Source: Metridium senile
Taxonomy: Eukaryota; Cnidaria; Anthozoa; Actiniaria; Metridiidae
Reading direction: 5' to 3'
DNA length: 64,000 bases
NCBI GenBank assembly: GCA_949775045.1
Contig: OX459095.1
Location: 32,030,064-32,094,063, forward strand
Within the stretch, counting starts at the first letter, position 1. The number at the start of each line of letters is the position of its first letter. The position numbers and the translations under genes were made by a program. Under the pieces are notes generated by a model that saw only the letters and a list, made by a program, of their open reading frames with translations, was not told the origin of the DNA and did no database searches. Positions 25,235-31,200 of the stretch are shown in pieces.

Positions 25235-28200
25235 AGAGCCTGTACTGTACGATTTTTTCCCTTGCTCAGAGGGCTGCAAGATATTGTTTTCAGAATCTTC
25301 CAAAATCTTCTTCATAAAAGAACAATTCTCAAGGGAATGTCACGTGGTCTGACATGGGCAAATTGCATACGGAGGTAAAGAGGTCTATTAATGAGGTTGA
25401 CTTACTTTGAGACTTGTCCGCTAAGTACAAGGTTAGGAGCTGTGCCCGTCAATGTTGCTGTTCCTCCAATGTTAGCAGCGTACGCTATACTCATCAACAG
25501 CATCTTACTCATATTCGCGAACCTCGCTTCAATTTGAGCCTGAAGGACGGAAAAGCAACGTTATCAAAAAGGGCCAATTGTACGACATCCTCGGAAACCC
25601 AGGGGTAATCTTCTGTCGCTCGTTTCTCGCTCCTAGAATAAATACCCCTGGGAACGTAGTCTGTTGGAGCTTGTTCCGGAAGTCAAAATTCAGCTCTTTC
25701 CTGATTGGTCGACCCTATTAGGTCGACCAATGAAAATCAAGAAAACCATTCAAAGAAAGTCGTTAAATAATTTTGAGTTTTGACATTTTGTTAAATTATA
25801 TTAAACAGTTATATACACCCTCCCCTCCCTAGAAGTATTCCGTTTGTTTTTGATGTTTTGTTTTTGGGGGATGGCCAGTCAGAGTGCACCGCGTAATACT
25901 ATCCACTGGCTGATAAGGAATGTAGTAACTGGCATCTCTTACCTCTAAATCTTTTTCAAGTAAATTGGCACTAGATCTGAAAAAACAATTGTGTTAATAT
26001 ACAAGTGAGTTTTGACCAAGTCTTAAAGTCACGTCTTGTCTTTCGCACAAGTAATACATAGAAATTGAGATTAATAAACCCCTTCGCATGATTACAGTTC
26101 CCTGCGCCATCTTAAAAGGTAGCCAGGAATTTGCATCGAAGCGAGACGCACGTTTGAGCTTGCAATGATAGAGACCTTTTTACACAACTGTTCATGTGTC
26201 TCTATCATTGCAAGCTCAACGTTCGTCTCGCTTCGATGCAAAGGCCCGCGGCTACCTTTCAAGATGGCGGCAGGGAACTGTGAAGAATACTATTATATAT
26301 ATTATTCAATATGACCGTTCAATCCTTTTCGACTATTTCTATATTAATATAAAATGCCCTACGTCAAACTACAACCAACCTTTCTCCTTCACTTGTGGGC
26401 TTAAATCCTACATTTTGGTTCTTTTCTTCTTCTATTTCATCTCCTTTAGCTTCCTTCATCTCAATCTTCACTTCGGAGTTATTATCAACATCGTTGCAAG
26501 CAGCATTAGTCACCGTCTCCAAAGCGTCTAGACTTCGCTTCTCTTCAGCCATTTCTCGTTCTACTTTAAGTTGTTCTTGTTTGAGCTGTGAGAGGACTGC
26601 TTCGGCGATAGGAACCATCATTGCAGTGGTTGCAGTATTACTGATCCACATTGATAGGAAGGCAGTTACTATCATAAACCCTAACATCAACCTAAGAAGA
26701 ATCAGAAAACCACTTTTATTCTTGTCATGATAACTATGATGTTTTATATAGTTTCGTCTTCTACACTCTATGGAGTTCTATTGTAATAGGCGATGTGCAT
26801 GGGCGCCATTTTCTAGTACAAAGCATGATGGGAAACTGAGCCCTTGCAATGTTTTATGCCGCTAAAACAATTCACAAATTAAACTTTTGACGTTTTATTT
26901 ATCTATTGCTAAAATGCTTGCAGTTTTTATAAAGAAAACAGAAAAACTAATTTTAGGATGTATTTTAGCACAGGCATAAAAAAGTACTTAGTTTCCCATC
27001 ATGCTTTGTTGTAGAAAATGGCGCTCATGCACATGGCCTATTCTAACTATTATTGCCTTGGTATTTGATATTTTGTTAAGAGGGGTTTCTCGGTTTAGTG
27101 TTTGTTTTTAGCATTTATATTGATAGAGTATGTGATTTCTGTCCGTTAGATGAGCGATCCAATGGAACTCATCTTAGCATGCAGGCTACCTGTTTTGTGT
27201 CCGATGGAGTAAGCCTGGGCTGATTTTATTGATTTCAAATTTGATTGAGTAAATATGTTCTTATGGGGGTGGACGATGATTTGAGTCACTTTAATATGTC
27301 AGCAAAACTTTATTGACACATTTTCTTTTCCATGCATCGATCGTCTTTACCATTATCAATATAAACGCTATCTAAGTAAAACTTTTGTAGCCGCCTGCAC
27401 AGCAAACCACAAAAATTGTTAGCATTGAGCCTGCATATCTGCAATGCGGTGTTGCGCAAAAAGTAAACAGTTCCATTTGGCGAAATAACTTTGCCCTAAA
27501 AACGGAGTAATTTTTGAATCTTGTGGAATTAAACTTCAGAATTCACAAGCGATAAATAAAACAATAGTTTTAGAACTGATAGAATTAATTTATTTCGAAC
27601 ATTAATTATGACTATATGTAAATATGTCACAGTTATTCAAGAATCTTGTAATTGTTTTCATCCGTAATAATAATTTCGAGCTCGGCATCGCAATGTCTTG
27701 TAATTTCGCTAGTTTTTATAACGTTTATTCATTGTTGAAGCACAAGCCCAACCTGCCAGGACATGAAGTTTACAATATCACGATGTTTTGATGAAAACGT
27801 TCGCTTCAACACAGTCCTTCGAAGGAACGACTCGTAGAAATAGTTCACAAATTAAATCCGTTTTGTGCAAAACATTACAACAGGGAGGGGTACCTTATAC
27901 TTATTATCAAATCTGTTTTTAAGCCTCAAGTTTAAAGAATATTATTTTTTAACTTTTAAAACTTATAAATCAGCCTAAGTCTTTTTCCATTTTTTATGCA
28001 GTTTTCGATGAATTACAAAAACATAGAAAGCTGTCAGGTTAGCATTAACGGACTATTTTTATACCACCACCTGCACCACCTGCACCACCTGCACCACCTG
28101 CACCACCACCACCACCTGCACCATCATCTTCGTCATCATCATCGATCATCGTCATCGTCACACCCTCCACCACCATCATCTTTATCATCATCACCACCAT

Positions 28201-31200
28201 CATCATAATCATCATCACTATCGTCACCATCACACCATCATCGTCATCATCATCGTCTTTATCATCATCATCATCGCCACAAGCCCCACCACCATCATCT
28301 TTATCATCATCATCACCACCACCACCATCCCGTTCGCCATCATCATCATCATATCGTACCTTCGTGGCTGTGTTCCTCCAATAAGCAGTACACGGAGAGC
28401 GATGCGTTTGTGCAGCATCCAATGTTCAATTGCCACGGCAACGATCAGACCTCCCATGAACAGCACATTGGTATCGGAGAAGTAAGGGGGGCTAATCTCC
28501 TTAGAGGCCACCACACCCAGTAACGGGAACAAAACCAACGGTAACAGTGCTGTTACTGCCAGAGGAACTACTTCTGTAACCCAATAGATCGCCATCACAA
28601 GAATGCCATATGCACATTTCGATTCCTGAAAGTATAGAAGAATTAATTATCATCCAATACAGTGACTGATCATCGGTAGTGGTTCCTCAAATAACTGAGA
28701 AAGTCGATACATCCACAGTTACTCACTGCAAAGACGACTGAGTAGTGCTTAGTAAAATAACTGAGTAAATCGATGCATCCACAGTTACTCACTGCAACGA
28801 CGACTGAGTAGTGCTTAGTAAAATAACTGAGAAAATCGATGCATCCACAGTTACTCACTGCAAAGACGACTGAGTAGTGCTTAGTAAAATAACTGAGTAG
28901 ATCTATGCATCCACAGTTACTCACTGAAAAAACGACTGAGGAGTGGTTACTAAAAAAACTGAGTAGATCTATGCATCCACAGTTACTCACTGAAAAAACG
29001 ACTGAACTGAGTAGTGGTTACTCAAATAACTGAGAAATCGATACATCCACAGTTATTCACTGAACAAACGACTGAGTAGTGGTTACTCAAATAACTGAGT
29101 AAATCGATGCATCCACAGTTACTCACTAAACAAACGACTGAGTAGTGGTTACTCAAATAACTGAGTAAATCGATGCATCCACAGTTTCTCACTGAACAAA
29201 CGACTGAGTAGTGGTTACTCAAATAACTGAGTAAATCGATGCATCCACAGTTACTCACTGAACAAACGACTGAGTAGTGGTTACTCAAATAACTGAGTGA
29301 ATCGATGCATCCACAGTTACTCACTGAACAAACGACTGAGCTGAGTAGTGGTTACTCAAATAACTGAGTAAATCGATGCATGCACAATTACTCACTGAAC
29401 AAACGACTGAGTAGTGGTTACTCAAATAACTGAGTAAATCGATGCATCCACAGTTACTATGCATTTATAATAATATTGTTGATAGTCATCTTCCAATACG
29501 TGAAAAAAGAGTTAAATCAGTAGCATTGCCTCAGTGGCTAACCAAAGATATCTTAACAAGTATTAGGACTAGAAATAATCTTAAGAAGTCAGCTAGGAAT
29601 TCTGAACAATGGAGTGAATATAAGAGTTTTAGGAACCAGGTAACTTTCAATATCAGGTTAGCAAAAAGGAATTTCTACTCCCATCAAATTGAAGATAACA
29701 AAGAAAACACCCACAAGCTATGGCAAGTACTAAAACGAGCAGCAAACATGGGGTCCAAAGCTGTCCTTCCTTCAAATATAACTCAAAATGGTGAGTCTCT
29801 TACTGCCCAAAAAGATATTGCCAATGCATTTAACTATCACTTTTCCAACATTGCAAACAAGGTTCTCAATGAATCTGGGACCCAGCACTCAGACACCCAA
29901 TCTGAACCTACTACTATAGTAGATCAATTTCTAAGTAAACAATCGCAACATGTCTCCTCTCTCTCCTTTGTACCGGCTATGACTGAAACATTTCTGTCTG
30001 AACAAATCAATAGCTTCCCTGACAACAAAGCTAAAGGGGTCGACTCAATCAACACCAAATTGTTGAAGATGGCATGTCCATATATTTCCCCCTCTTTGAT
30101 CTATATATACAACTTCTCTATTTCATCTGGAAAATTTCCAAAACAATGGAAAACTAGTAAGATCACCCCAGTTCACAAGTCAGGACCAAAGCATGATGTG
30201 GATAATTATCGCCCCATCTCTGTGTTATCGTCACTTTCTAAAATTCTGGAACGTCACTTTAGTATACATCTACTTAATTATCTCCAGGACAACAACCTGC
30301 TCAGTGCATTTCAGTTTGGCTCTCGCCCTTTATATTCATGCGAGACTCTTCTCCTAACTCTAACTGATAATTGGCTAGAGGCTATGGACAAAGGCCAACT
30401 AACTGGAGTCTTACTAATAGACTTCCGCAAAGCGTTTGATCTTGTCAATCATGACATCCTCTTGGGGAAGCTATCATCTTATGGTGTCAAAGGGCCTGCC
30501 TACCAATGGTTTTCCTCGTACTTATCAGACAGATCACAGCTTGTCTCTATTGGTTCTTTTAAATCAGACACCTTACCTATGCTTAATGGTGTGCCTCAAG
30601 GGTCATACCTAGGCCCACTGCTTTTTCTTGTTTATGTAAATGACATTCCTTTTTCTAATACATCTTGCAATACACACTTATACGTTGACGACACAACTCT
30701 ATCTTGTTCCTCACCAAGTGTTACTGACATAAACTTATCTCTACAATCAGGTGCTAACCTATTGAGCCAATGGGCTACTAATAATAAGATGGTAATTCAT
30801 CCTGATAAGTCCAAGTCTTTGCTAATTGGCACTCAAAGGAAATTAGCCTCCCTCTCTGAACCACTTAACATTTCAATAAATGGAATCAACATCAAGCAAT
30901 CAAATAGTGAAAAGCTCTTAGGCGTCTTTATTGATTCCTCTTTGTCTTGGGACGAACACATTTCTAACGCTATTAAGAAGTTCAATACTAAGCTTGAAAT
31001 GTTAAGAAGAGCTAAACCATACCTGTCCCCCAGACACATCTTACTTCTGTATAACTCTATAGCCAAACCAACATTAGAATATTGTTGCTCTGTCTGGGGA
31101 AATTGCTCTTCTGAACTTCTCCAACATCTTCTTCTTGCTCAAAAGCGTGCTGTTAGGTTGTTACTTAACTCTGACTTTTCGACTCCCTCTATCAACCTTT

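Noticed and set aside
26395..26730. Plus-strand ORFs opposite SLC13 exon 3
   Set aside because: Shadow of the minus-strand exon.
28670..29324. CGCIDLLSY repeat ORFs
   Set aside because: Follow from a 66-bp satellite whose period is a multiple of three; no start context, and located in an intron.
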